DNA of 49,651 nt, taken from the NCBI GenBank assembly GCA_903882285.1, contig CAIRWM010000011.1, forward strand, positions 1 through 49,651. Direction: 5' to 3'. The notes below the pieces were generated by a model, which searched no databases, had not been told where the DNA came from, and worked only from the letters and a program-made list of their open reading frames with translations. Position numbers and translations under genes: made by a program. The DNA comes from an uncultured cyanobacterium (GTDB lineage Bacteria > Cyanobacteriota > Cyanobacteriia > PCC-6307 > Cyanobiaceae). Every line of letters starts with the position of its first letter. Within the stretch, counting starts at the first letter, position 1. Shown here in pieces: positions 16,590 to 25,107 of this stretch.

Positions 16590-17828
16590 ATGCCCATGCC
16601 CACGACATTTCGGCAGTTTTCAGCCCTGCGACTCGTCAGGCGTGCAGCAGGTCGACCACTCTGCCTTCCCTGCCTTGGCCTGAGCGCCCTGCTGCTCAGC
16701 ACCGGCACCGCCCCCCTGCGGGCCGCCGAGGTGCCGCAGCTGGCCCAGCACTACGGTTCATTTCCCGTGCCCGGCACAGCGCCCACCTCCCCGGCACAGC
16801 AGTTCAGCCCCAGTCCTCAGGCGGCTTCCACTCAGCCCTCGCGCCAACCCGCTCCCGCCCGCCAGCTCTCTGCCGCGCCCCCCGCCGCGACAGCTGCCTA
16901 CGGCGACCTTTACATCCTGGGGCCTGGCGATCAACTGCAGCTCTCCTTCCTTGATCCGGGCGCCAAGGAGATCGGCGGGCCGGTGGCGATCCTTCCAGAC
17001 GGCACCAGCACTCTGGCCCTGCTGGGGTCAGTTCAGCTCACCGGCCTGACCCTCGGCCAGGCGACCCGCTGGCTCACCTCGATTTACGCCCGCGAGCTGG
17101 TGCGCCCGCAGCTGATCCTCAGCCTGGTCAAGGGCCGTCAGGTGCAGGTGAGCGTGCTGGGTGAGGTCTCCCGTCCAGGCCTTTACCCGCTCGACGCCTA
17201 CGCCAATCCAGTGACCGCGATCCAGACGGCCGGAGGCATCACCCTCAACGCCGACATCCGCCAGGTGGTGCTGCGCCGTCTCGGAGCCGCCGGCGGTCAG
17301 GAGAAGCAGACCGTTCTCGACCTTGCCCAGTTGCTGCAGGCGGGCAACCAGCGTCAGAACCCGATCCTGTTCGACGGCGATACCCTGATCGTCGCCCGCA
17401 CCGATAGCCCGTTGCCCGATGAGGTGCTGCAGATCGGCCTTTCCAATCTCTCCCCCGCCACCATCAACGTGACCCTGCTGGGAGAGGTGAAGGCGCCGGG
17501 CACGATTGCGGTGCCCTCCAACACGCCGCTGCAGGAGGCGCTGATGCGGGCCGGCGGGCCGGTGCCTTGGCGCGCCAACAAGACCGACATCGAACTGGTG
17601 CGCCTCAACCGCAACGGCACCAGCACCAGCGAGTTCTACAGCTACAAACCCGGCCAGGACATTTCGAAGGGATTCAACCCTCCTCTGCGTGATCGCGACA
17701 CAATCATCGTCAGACGCAGCATCTATGGCAAATCCGTGGATCTCTTGAACCAGGTGGTGTTACCCCTGAGTTCCCTAGGCAATACGGTGCTATTCTACAC
17801 TAATTACTGGAATAATAACAACAACTGA
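16590..17828 (+). CDS. Wza/Gfc-type polysaccharide export protein (SLBB domains)
   Basis: A 412-residue exported protein expected to form the outer-membrane/periplasmic exit channel for the polysaccharide, partnering the Wzc-like protein encoded divergently. It has a basic N-terminus and hydrophobic core (LGLSALLLSTGTAPLRAA), consistent with a signal peptide cleaved near residue 46, and a Pro/Gln/Ala-rich linker. The poly_export domain follows (YILGPGDQLQLSFLDPG, then AILPDGTSTLALLGSVQLTGLTL), with two SLBB-type segments (VSVLGEVSRPGLYPLD and VTLLGEVKAPGTIAVPS). No lipobox cysteine is evident. The ATG at 16590 is preferred because the longer frame from 16470 runs into the divergent kinase gene. 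Confidence 0.9.
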   Translation: MPMPTTFRQFSALRLVRRAAGRPLCLPCLGLSALLLSTGTAPLRAAEVPQLAQHYGSFPVPGTAPTSPAQQFSPSPQAASTQPSRQPAPARQLSAAPPAATAAYGDLYILGPGDQLQLSFLDPGAKEIGGPVAILPDGTSTLALLGSVQLTGLTLGQATRWLTSIYARELVRPQLILSLVKGRQVQVSVLGEVSRPGLYPLDAYANPVTAIQTAGGITLNADIRQVVLRRLGAAGGQEKQTVLDLAQLLQAGNQRQNPILFDGDTLIVARTDSPLPDEVLQIGLSNLSPATINVTLLGEVKAPGTIAVPSNTPLQEALMRAGGPVPWRANKTDIELVRLNRNGTSTSEFYSYKPGQDISKGFNPPLRDRDTIIVRRSIYGKSVDLLNQVVLPLSSLGNTVLFYTNYWNNNNN

Positions 17829-17898
17829 TTCTCAGCGCCTCACCCATCTTCTGGCCCCACCCCCTTCTCACCGCACCTCACCCCATCCCTTCACCCCG

Positions 17899-18990
17899 AT
17901 GCAACCCCCCAACAGCGGTCTCAATCCCAGGGCGATCGGCTGGGCCCTTCTCAGCCAAACCATCTGGCTGCCGCTGGTGGGCATCGACCTCCACGACCGC
18001 TGGCAGGCCCGGGTGAAGGAGCTCACCCCGCCTGGCCAGGCGGTGCCCAAGCTCGCCTCTATGCCCGGCGGCAAACTGCTCAACCTCGACGACCTGCTGC
18101 GCTTGCCCCTGGCCCAGAAAATGCGCGAGGCCAGCGAGACCAGCACCGGCATCCTGCTCGGCAGCGCGTCCCGCATCGGCTCCTCGCTGCTAGATCGGCC
18201 GCTGGAGCAGTCGCTGGAGGCCTCCGCCGTCACTGGAAGGCCCGGGAGAGGCCTGGCCGCAGCCAGCGCTTCCGTCAGCGCACCACCCCCCGGTCCCCTG
18301 GCGCTGCTGCAGCGGCAGGTCAGCCGCGCCGAGCTGCTGGGAGGGCGCCTTGAGCTGAGCGATCTGCAGGAGGGGCCGATGTCCGCCCTGGCGATGGTGG
18401 AGCGCGCCCGCCGCAGCCTCAGTGACGACCCGATGGCGGCCCTGCCCGCCGCATGGCGGGCACCGATGCGCCAGGCCCTGCAACAGCTGCCCGGAGCCGC
18501 GGCCCGCATCGCCCCGGCCCGGGTCGTGCACGTGGCCTCCAGCCGCGTCAAGCGCATCACCGAAGTGCCGCTGGCGATGCAGAGCGACGGCAGCGTCGAC
18601 ATCCTCAGCACCCCGGATGGTCCCGAGGTGGTGCAGGAGATCGACAACTGGTCGCGTCAGCAGCGGGCTCCGCAGGCAGGATCGATCGCCCCGGCGGTGG
18701 TGCATCTGCATCCCCTCGATGAGGTCCCGGTCCACGCGCCCTCAGCCGGACTGACGACGGCGCCGGTCGCGGCGGCGTCTGTTAGGTCTTCAGCCACCCC
18801 CTCAGCAGTGCAGGCTCCAGAGCAGGTGGCCCCTGATGCCATGGCTCCAGAAGCTATGGCTCCTGAGCCTGTGGCGGCCGAAGCCCCGCAAGACTCAGCC
18901 ATGGCGGAACCTGCCGCCATGGCCCCCGCCGCAGCCGATGCCCCAGCGGTCATCGAGGTCCCGGCCGCCACGGCCCTGCCCACGCCCTGA
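17899..18990 (+). CDS. Hypothetical protein with Ala/Pro/Met-rich tail
   Basis: 363 residues, family not recognised. The N-terminus has one weakly hydrophobic segment (AIGWALLSQTIWLPLVGIDL) that could be an anchor. The middle (about residues 45-250) is mixed helical with several LL-rich stretches and ends in VQEIDNWSRQQR. The last 100 residues are low-complexity, built on Ala, Pro, Val and Met with repeated MAPE/AMAPE units. The gene follows the export protein on the same strand by 70 bp but has the G+C of the core genome, so it may belong to either side of the boundary. Base usage looks coding. Confidence 0.6.
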   Translation: MQPPNSGLNPRAIGWALLSQTIWLPLVGIDLHDRWQARVKELTPPGQAVPKLASMPGGKLLNLDDLLRLPLAQKMREASETSTGILLGSASRIGSSLLDRPLEQSLEASAVTGRPGRGLAAASASVSAPPPGPLALLQRQVSRAELLGGRLELSDLQEGPMSALAMVERARRSLSDDPMAALPAAWRAPMRQALQQLPGAAARIAPARVVHVASSRVKRITEVPLAMQSDGSVDILSTPDGPEVVQEIDNWSRQQRAPQAGSIAPAVVHLHPLDEVPVHAPSAGLTTAPVAAASVRSSATPSAVQAPEQVAPDAMAPEAMAPEPVAAEAPQDSAMAEPAAMAPAAADAPAVIEVPAATALPTP

Positions 18991-19012
18991 ACGGCGACCA
19001 AGGCGACGGCGC

Positions 19013-19543
19013 TCAGTCGGCCACCGACTCGATCGCCACGGTGATCGCCGCTCGCTGCTCGGCGTCGTAGCCCCAGCGGTCCAGGAAGGTCACGTCCTCT
19101 CCAGAGCCATCGCGGGCCGCCGCCAGCAGGGTTTCGAGGCGGCTCTTCACCAGGGAAGGCTCCAGCAGCCGCAGCAGCTCCCGGCTACGGGTGGATACCC
19201 GCTCGGAGCCGGCCTGCTGCTCCTCGTCGCCGCTGCGCAGGTGATGCAGCGCCATGGCCGTGCTCATCGCCAGGTTGCGGGCCATCAGGTCAACGACCCC
19301 CTCGCCGGCCGCGCGCAGTTGCAGCACCACCGGCTCCGGCAGCCGGTCCATCAGGGCCGCCTCGCCGACTAGGGCCACCACGAAGAAACCGCGGGCCCCG
19401 TCACGGCTGGCCACCAGCTCCGCCACCCGGTCGGCCAGCACCTCGTCACTGAGTTCGCCGGCCTCCCAGAGGGCCAGCCACTGGCCCGTGATCTCGATCG
19501 CCTGGGGAAAGCTGGGTTCGCGGGGGGAAAGCGGGTCTGACAT
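19013..19543 (-). CDS. Conserved-looking hypothetical protein next to era
   Basis: A 176-residue, mostly alpha-helical soluble protein starting MSDPLSPREPSFPQAIEITGQWLALWEAGELSDEVLADRVAELV. The first part (one helical layer with GFFVVALVGEAALMDRLPEPV) and the ending RWGYDAEQRAAITVAIESVAD lack recognisable catalytic motifs. The much longer minus-strand frame (to 20494) is antisense to era and was trimmed to the ATG at 19543, which sits 40 bp from the divergent era start. Codon usage and composition match the neighbouring core genes. Function unknown. Confidence 0.75.
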   Translation of the reverse strand: MSDPLSPREPSFPQAIEITGQWLALWEAGELSDEVLADRVAELVASRDGARGFFVVALVGEAALMDRLPEPVVLQLRAAGEGVVDLMARNLAMSTAMALHHLRSGDEEQQAGSERVSTRSRELLRLLEPSLVKSRLETLLAAARDGSGEDVTFLDRWGYDAEQRAAITVAIESVAD

Positions 19544-19582
19544 GGGTGCTGCGCAGATCGACGGGCTGTCACTGTTGAGGTT

Positions 19583-20533
19583 ATGGAGTCGCCGCCGCCC
19601 ATCGCCCCGCTGCCCTCGGAGGTCACCACTCCGGATGGGTTCCACTCGGGCTTCGTCGCCCTGATCGGCCGCCCCAATGTGGGCAAGAGCACCCTGCTGA
19701 ACCAGCTGGTGGGCCAGAAAGTGGCGATCACCTCGCCGGTGGCCCAGACCACCCGCAACCGGTTGCGGGCCATCCTGACCACCGCCACGGCCCAGCTGGT
19801 CCTGCTGGACACCCCCGGCATCCACAAGCCGCACCACCTGCTCGGCCAGCGGCTGGTGCAGAGCGCCCGGGGCGCCATTGGCGAAGTGGACCTGGTGCTG
19901 CTGCTGGTGGACGCCAGCCAGCCGGCCGGCCGCGGCGACGCCTTCATCGTGGAACTGCTGCGCCAGGCCCGCGCTCCTGTACATGTGGCCCTCAACAAAA
20001 GCGATTGCATGGCGGCGGAGCAGGCGGAGGCGCTGATCGCCAGCTACCGGGCGCTGATGCCGGAGTGGCCCCTGCACCTCTGCAGTGCCCTGAGCGGCGA
20101 GGGCTGCCCCGACCTGGTGAGTGCCCTCGGCGCCGAGCTGCCGCCGGGTCCGCATCTCTATCCCCCCGATGCCGTCAGTGACCAGCCGGAACAGCTGCTG
20201 CTGGCAGAGCTGATCCGCGAACAGGTGCTGCACCACACCCGCGAGGAGGTGCCCCACTCGGTGGCGGTGCGGATCGAGCGGATCGTCGAGGACGACACCG
20301 GCAAGGCGCCGCGCACCGCCGTGCTGGCCACGGTGCTGGTGGAGCGCTCCAGCCAGAAGGGGATCCTGATCGGCAAGGGCGGCCAGATGCTGCGCACGAT
20401 TGGCCAGGGCGCCCGCCTGCAGATGCAGAAGGTGTTTGACGGACCCGTCTATCTGGAGCTGTTCGTGAAGGTGGTGCCGGGCTGGCGCAGCCACCCGGGA
20501 CGGCTGGCCGAGCTGGGCTATCGCGGCGACTGA
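19583..20533 (+). CDS. era: GTPase Era, 16S rRNA / 30S maturation factor
   Basis: A 316-residue Era GTPase. The G domain has G1 GRPNVGKST (about residue 30), a G2 threonine pair in QTTRNR, G3 DTPGIHKPHH and G4 NKSD (about residue 139). The C-terminal KH domain carries LIGKGGQMLRTIGQGAR (about residue 265), which binds the 3' end of 16S rRNA. Length is close to the usual 300 residues plus a short N-terminal extension. It acts in the cytoplasm or at the membrane in small-subunit assembly and cell-cycle control. It runs ahead of the lyase-like gene and trmD on the same strand, a compact core block. Confidence 0.97.
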   Translation: MESPPPIAPLPSEVTTPDGFHSGFVALIGRPNVGKSTLLNQLVGQKVAITSPVAQTTRNRLRAILTTATAQLVLLDTPGIHKPHHLLGQRLVQSARGAIGEVDLVLLLVDASQPAGRGDAFIVELLRQARAPVHVALNKSDCMAAEQAEALIASYRALMPEWPLHLCSALSGEGCPDLVSALGAELPPGPHLYPPDAVSDQPEQLLLAELIREQVLHHTREEVPHSVAVRIERIVEDDTGKAPRTAVLATVLVERSSQKGILIGKGGQMLRTIGQGARLQMQKVFDGPVYLELFVKVVPGWRSHPGRLAELGYRGD

Positions 20534-20589
20534 GCCGGCCGGGCTGGGAGGATGGCCCGGCGATCCGCCCCCCCTCTGCGCCCCTCGCC

Positions 20590-21125
20590 GTGAGCGTCAC
20601 CCCCGAAGACTTCCCCCCGCAGGACATCCGCAGCTTCCTGGAGTTCTGCGCTGGCGAATGGCTGGCCCTGCGCAGCCGCTTCGATCTGGGCTCCGCCCAG
20701 GCCGGTGTCGCAGGCAGCCCGCACAACGACGAGGAGGCGTGGCACGACTCCCAGCGCGGCGAGCTGCTGGTGGCCTTCCTGGAGCCCGCCCGCGCCGGCG
20801 ACCCCGGCGGGCTGCGCATCACGCCCCCAGGCGCCGCCACCCAGGAGCTGCACTTCCTCGCCGGTGGGCAGTTCCAGCGTGGCCCCGCCGGCACACCGGA
20901 GGCGCCCGGGCAATGGCAGCTCGGGCCTGACGGCAGCCTGGAGCTCAGCCTCAGCGGCCGCGAGGGCGAGGTGCGGGAGCGCATCTGGTTCACCAAGCCC
21001 AACCTGCGGCTGCGCAGCAGCGTTGAACATCGCCGCGACGGCAGTCCCGGCCGGGCCAGCTTCAGCTCGGAGATCCGGCGTGTGAGCCGCCCCAGCGCCA
21101 GCAGCGCCGCGACCCCGTCGCCGGC

Positions 21126-21129
<4 letters not shown>
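20590..21129 (+). CDS. Phycobiliprotein lyase homologue, CpcS/CpeS family
   Basis: A 179-residue member of the CpcS/CpeS lipocalin-like lyases, which attach bilins to cysteines of phycobiliproteins. Diagnostic are the N-terminal SFLEFCAGEWLALRSRFDL, which matches the SAGKW.SQR helix of the family, and the strand ERIWFTKPNLRLRSSV near the C-terminus. The last 15 residues form a Ser/Ala/Pro tail. Start is the GTG at 20590. The stop overlaps trmD's ATG (ATGA). Which phycobiliprotein site it serves, or whether it is a non-lyase relative, cannot be told from sequence. Confidence 0.75.
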
Positions 21130-21833
<704 letters not shown>

Positions 21834-21862
21834 CGGTCTGTGCACCCCGAGGGACCTCCCCC

Positions 21863-22348
21863 ATGCAGCTGCGGATCGGCAACGGCTACGACATCCATCG
21901 TCTTGTTCCTGGCCGCCCCCTGATCCTGGGGGGGGTGACGCTCGAGCATCCCGCCGGCCTGGGCCTCGACGGCCACAGTGACGCCGATGTGCTGGTGCAT
22001 GCCCTGATGGATGCCCTGCTGGGCGCCCTCAGCCTGGGGGACATCGGCCGCCACTTTCCCCCCGAGGATGCCCGCTGGAAGGGAGCAGACAGCCTGGAGC
22101 TGCTGGAGAAAGTCATGGGGCTGGTGCGCGACGCGGGCTGGAGCGTGGTCAACGTGGACAGCGTCGTGGTGGCGGAGCGGCCCAAGCTCAAACCCCACAT
22201 CGCGCCCATGCGCGCCGGCATCGCCGCGCGCATGGGCCTGAGCCCGGAGCAGGTGGGCGTGAAGGCCACCACCAACGAGGGGCTCGGCCCCACGGGGCGC
22301 GAGGAGGGCATCGCCTGCCATGCGGTGGTGCTGCTGCAACGGCCATGA
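21863..22348 (+). CDS. ispF: 2-C-methyl-D-erythritol 2,4-cyclodiphosphate synthase
   Basis: A 161-residue IspF, the MEP-pathway enzyme that cyclises CDP-ME-2-phosphate with release of CMP, supplying isoprenoids for carotenoids, phytol and quinones. Metal ligands are in NGYDIHRL (Asp8/His10 equivalents) and in the [20 protein letters not shown] helix. The second signature is [21 protein letters not shown] near the C-terminus. Normal length, homotrimer expected. Its stop overlaps the next ATG (ATGA). Confidence 0.97.
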   Translation: MQLRIGNGYDIHRLVPGRPLILGGVTLEHPAGLGLDGHSDADVLVHALMDALLGALSLGDIGRHFPPEDARWKGADSLELLEKVMGLVRDAGWSVVNVDSVVVAERPKLKPHIAPMRAGIAARMGLSPEQVGVKATTNEGLGPTGREEGIACHAVVLLQRP

Positions 22349-22884
22349 CCGCCGCGAACCGGTTTCCTTTGCCTAGCATGATTCTCGCTATCATGCTGTC
22401 GCTGCTAGTGCTGCTGAGCGGACCCACCCCTGAGGCCTTCGCCCTCGGCCCCCACCCTGCCGGATTGGGCGGCAGGGTGGGCAGAGGGCTGGTCAGCCTT
22501 GCCACGATCACCGCCGCACTTGAGCCCGATGGCGCCGTGGCGGTGGAGGTAGTGGAGCACCTCAAGGTGCGGGTGCCAGCGACAGCACGCCGGGCCTGGC
22601 TGGAGGCCGAAGCCGGCAGCTGGGAGCCCTGGTTGCGACGCCAGCCGGGCTTTCTAAAACGCGAACTGCTGTGGGACGTTGCCCGCGAGGAGGGCATCTT
22701 GCTGATTCACTGGGCCAGCCGCGAGCAGTGGAAGGCCATCCCGGAGCAGGAGGTGCAGCAGGTGCAAGAGCGCTTTGAGCAGCTCGCCCGCGTTGCCCTC
22801 GAGCGCAAGGACGAGGCCAACCCCTTCCCGCTGGTCTACGAGGGCGAGCTGGAACCCCAGGGCCCGCAGGCGGGCCCGGCGTGA
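22345..22884 (+). CDS. TIGR03792-family protein with signal peptide
   Basis: A 179-residue protein with an N-terminal hydrophobic segment ([22 protein letters not shown]) that looks like a signal peptide or anchor. It is followed by an ABM/ferredoxin-like module containing [38 protein letters not shown] and [14 protein letters not shown]. This pattern matches the TIGR03792 family of uncharacterised cyanobacterial proteins. Function is unknown; the fold resembles small monooxygenase-like alpha-beta barrels. It is coupled by 4-bp overlaps to ispF before and larB after. Confidence 0.75.
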   Translation: MTAANRFPLPSMILAIMLSLLVLLSGPTPEAFALGPHPAGLGGRVGRGLVSLATITAALEPDGAVAVEVVEHLKVRVPATARRAWLEAEAGSWEPWLRRQPGFLKRELLWDVAREEGILLIHWASREQWKAIPEQEVQQVQERFEQLARVALERKDEANPFPLVYEGELEPQGPQAGPA

Positions 22885-23609
22885 ACGCCAGTCCGCCCGA
22901 GGACGCCCGCCTCGACCTGGGCCGCCGTCAGCGGCTGGGCATGGTGGAGGCCATCTGGGGCGAACACAAGAGCCCGGAGCAGATCGCAGCGATCCTGCGG
23001 CGCTTTGCCGCCGCCGGCGAACTGGCTCTCGTCACAAGGGTGTCGCCAGCCAAGGTGCAGGCCATCCGCGAAGCCCTGGATGCTCTGGAAGCCCTGGAAC
23101 CCGGCCAGGAGCCGCTGGTCCTGCAGCACCATCCCTTCGCCGCCTGTCTCACCTGCCCGGTCCCCCCGGGGCCCGATCCCCGGCGTGGCAGCGTGCTGGT
23201 GCTCAGCGGCGGCAGCAGTGATCTGACCGTGGCAACCGAGGCCAGCCTTGCCCTGCAGTGTCACGGCGTGGCCAGCGATCTGCTGCTCGACGTGGGGGTG
23301 GCCGGGCTGCACCGCCTGCTCGAGCGGCTGGAGCAGCTGCGCCAGGCCCGGGTGCTGATCGCCTGCGCCGGCATGGAAGGGGCGCTGCCCACGGTGCTGG
23401 CCGGCCTGGTGCCCCAGCCGGTGATCGGCGTGCCGGTATCGGTGGGCTACGGGGTGAGTGCAGGCGGCAAGGCCGCCCTGCACGGCATGTTGGCGAGCTG
23501 CGCCCCGGGGCTGACGGTGGTCAACATCGACAACGGCTACGGTGCGGCCATGGCTGCTCTGCGCATCCTGGGGCCAGCCCAGAATGCGCAGGGCAGCGGC
23601 ACGGGCTGA
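22881..23609 (+). CDS. larB: LarB-like carboxylase, nickel-pincer cofactor pathway
   Basis: A 242-residue LarB, related to PurE/AIR carboxylase. It carboxylates and hydrolyses nicotinic acid adenine dinucleotide in the first step to the nickel-pincer nucleotide of lactate racemase. Seen here: an N-terminal helical part with EAIWGEHKSPEQIAAIL, then the PurE-like core LVLSGGSSDLTVATEA (about residue 112) and PVIGVPVSVGYGVSAGGKAALHGMLASC, ending VVNIDNGYGAAMAAL. Start is the GTG at 22881. LarC, LarE and LarA are not nearby, so in this organism it may be an orphan with a different role. Confidence 0.88.
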   Translation: MNASPPEDARLDLGRRQRLGMVEAIWGEHKSPEQIAAILRRFAAAGELALVTRVSPAKVQAIREALDALEALEPGQEPLVLQHHPFAACLTCPVPPGPDPRRGSVLVLSGGSSDLTVATEASLALQCHGVASDLLLDVGVAGLHRLLERLEQLRQARVLIACAGMEGALPTVLAGLVPQPVIGVPVSVGYGVSAGGKAALHGMLASCAPGLTVVNIDNGYGAAMAALRILGPAQNAQGSGTG

Positions 23610-23629
23610 GTTTGAGCCAGCGCCAGCTT

Positions 23630-23857
23630 TCAGCAGCCCCGACGCAACGAGCTCCCGCAAGCGGTATCCAGGTCCAGCAGGGAGCTCAGCCACAGCTGCA
23701 TGGAATGGGAAAGTCGGCCCTGCTCATAGCGCTCGATGGCCTCAAGCAGCACCGGGGTGTTGACCCACTGGATCGGACGGGACGCCATTGCTTCCAGGCT
23801 CGACTGCCCGGCAGTGTGAGGGTGCCGCTGAAGGTAGGCAACCCAGGGAAGCTTCAA
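23630..23857 (-). CDS. Small hypothetical protein coupled to the DUF1517 gene
   Basis: A 75-residue ORF whose TTG start overlaps the stop of the upstream DUF1517 gene (TTGA), indicating translational coupling. It is rich in Trp, Leu and aromatic residues: LPWVAYLQRHPHTAGQSSLEAMASRPIQWVNTPVLLEAIERY, then LSHSMQLWLSSLLDLDTACG. The residue pattern is globular and not like an antisense shadow, and it fills the gap between two convergent genes exactly. The family is not recognised. Confidence 0.5.
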   Translation of the reverse strand: MKLPWVAYLQRHPHTAGQSSLEAMASRPIQWVNTPVLLEAIERYEQGRLSHSMQLWLSSLLDLDTACGSSLRRGC

Positions 23858-24840
23858 AGATGCTGCAGATCGGGATAGGCCGTGAGCAGATCTTCGCTGC
23901 TGAGCACCTCGCCCGCCCCTTCCGGCTGCCAGATGACCTCAAGGGCAAGCAGATCATCGGCACCGACAGCACCGAGCTGCTGCAGGCTGTCCCGCAGTTC
24001 CTCGGCCGAGCTGGCCCCCTTGATGCCCAGCCGGTTGCGGCTCGCCACCAACAGAGTCACGGCGATGTAGTCGCTGGCGCCACTGCTGGCCCCCACCGGC
24101 ACGCTAGAGGGCTCGCTGTAGCGTCGCCCGCCCACATTGGCCGTGAGCTCGCGCTGAAGCTTGCTGCGCTCCTGCATCGTCAGGCGGTTGAAGGTGGACT
24201 CGGCACTGGCGAAGGGCACTTGGCCAACTTCGCCATTCGCGTAGACCCAAAGATCGGGGTGGCGCAGCAGGGCCAGGGTGGTTTCCTGCAACACCCGCTG
24301 CAGGCCGGCGCTGTTGCTGGTGTCCGCCGTGCCGGCCATGCGACGCAGATCGTCCTGAACGTCGCGGGCCGTGGCCAGCAGGCCCAGCTGAATCTGGGCG
24401 ATGGCCACGGGGCCGTCCAGGCTGCCGGCAATCCCGTCATCCCCCGAGCCAGGCAGGCTGCGGCCGCCGCCGGCACCGCGCACAGCATTGACCAGCAGAC
24501 CCACGATCGCCATCAGGATCAGGAAGCCGAACAGGCCGCCGCCGAAGCCGAAGATCGGCACGATGAACGGGAAGCCGATGCCGCCGCCGTAACCACCCCG
24601 ATAGCCGCCGCCATAGCCGCCGCCGCCGTAATAACCACCGCGATAGCCCCCACCGCCGCCGTAACGGCTGCCGCCACCGCCGTAGCTGCGTGGCATCGAA
24701 GGGGCGGAGCGAAAGCTGCCGCCGCCGATGCGGCCGCCACTGGCCGCGGAGGCGGGCTGGGGAAGGGTGAACAGCAGCCCGGCGACCAGCACGGGCACGG
24801 CCATCAGGCTGGCCGCACGCCGCAGCAATCGGGAAGCCAT
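23854..24840 (-). CDS. DUF1517 membrane protein with Gly/Tyr-rich repeat
   Basis: A 328-residue protein of the DUF1517 family, common in cyanobacteria and plastids and of unknown function. It has a cleavable-looking signal (LMAVPVLVAGLLFTLPQPASAA), then a low-complexity stretch of about 55 residues made of GGG, YGGG and YRGG units (24570-24700 on the plus strand). A transmembrane helix with IVPIFGFGGGLFGFLILMAIVGLLV follows, then the conserved soluble domain (VAIAQIQLGLLATARDVQDDL, LQETTLALLRHPDLWVYAN, YIAVTLLVASRN). ATG 24840 is chosen over a TTG at 24852. It is followed without a gap by a small coupled ORF. Confidence 0.85.
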   Translation of the reverse strand: MASRLLRRAASLMAVPVLVAGLLFTLPQPASAASGGRIGGGSFRSAPSMPRSYGGGGSRYGGGGGYRGGYYGGGGYGGGYRGGYGGGIGFPFIVPIFGFGGGLFGFLILMAIVGLLVNAVRGAGGGRSLPGSGDDGIAGSLDGPVAIAQIQLGLLATARDVQDDLRRMAGTADTSNSAGLQRVLQETTLALLRHPDLWVYANGEVGQVPFASAESTFNRLTMQERSKLQRELTANVGGRRYSEPSSVPVGASSGASDYIAVTLLVASRNRLGIKGASSAEELRDSLQQLGAVGADDLLALEVIWQPEGAGEVLSSEDLLTAYPDLQHL

Positions 24841-24867
24841 GGCAGCTTTCAAACGAATGGGGGAAAT

Positions 24868-25107
24868 CTAGGAACCGCCTCCCACGATGGTGACCACCTC
24901 CAGCACATCGGATTCCACCACCAGCTGATCGGGCCAGCGCGAGCGGGGCAGGATCATGCCGTTGAACTCCACCACCACCAGCTCGGGCCGATAGCCCAGG
25001 GCCTGCAGCACCGCCGGCAGGGCCTGGGCCGGCGGACAGCGGTGCTGCTCGCCGTTCACCTGGATGGCGATTGTCGGCGCCTCCGCCCCTGGATGCTCGT
25101 CGCTCAT
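24868..25107 (-). CDS. thiS: Sulfur carrier protein ThiS
   Basis: A 79-residue ubiquitin-like carrier that delivers sulfide for the thiazole ring of thiamine as a C-terminal thiocarboxylate. Its beta-grasp pattern is seen in IAIQVNGEQHRC, VVVEFNGMILPRSRW and the ending LEVVTIVGGGS. The usual ThiS ends exactly in Gly-Gly; here a Ser follows the glycines (GGGS), so either that Ser is removed or activation differs. Its ATG overlaps the thiE stop (ATGA). Confidence 0.88.
   Translation of the reverse strand: MSDEHPGAEAPTIAIQVNGEQHRCPPAQALPAVLQALGYRPELVVVEFNGMILPRSRWPDQLVVESDVLEVVTIVGGGS

Noticed and set aside
19013..20494. Single 493-codon minus-strand protein covering the hypothetical next to era
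   Set aside because: The upstream two-thirds is antisense to era; only the part after the ATG at 19543 looks coding.
24570..24700. Repetitive CCGCCG/CCACC tract that looks like a microsatellite or small CRISPR
   Set aside because: It encodes the Gly/Tyr-rich YGGG/YRGG repeat of the DUF1517 protein; spacing is irregular and coding.
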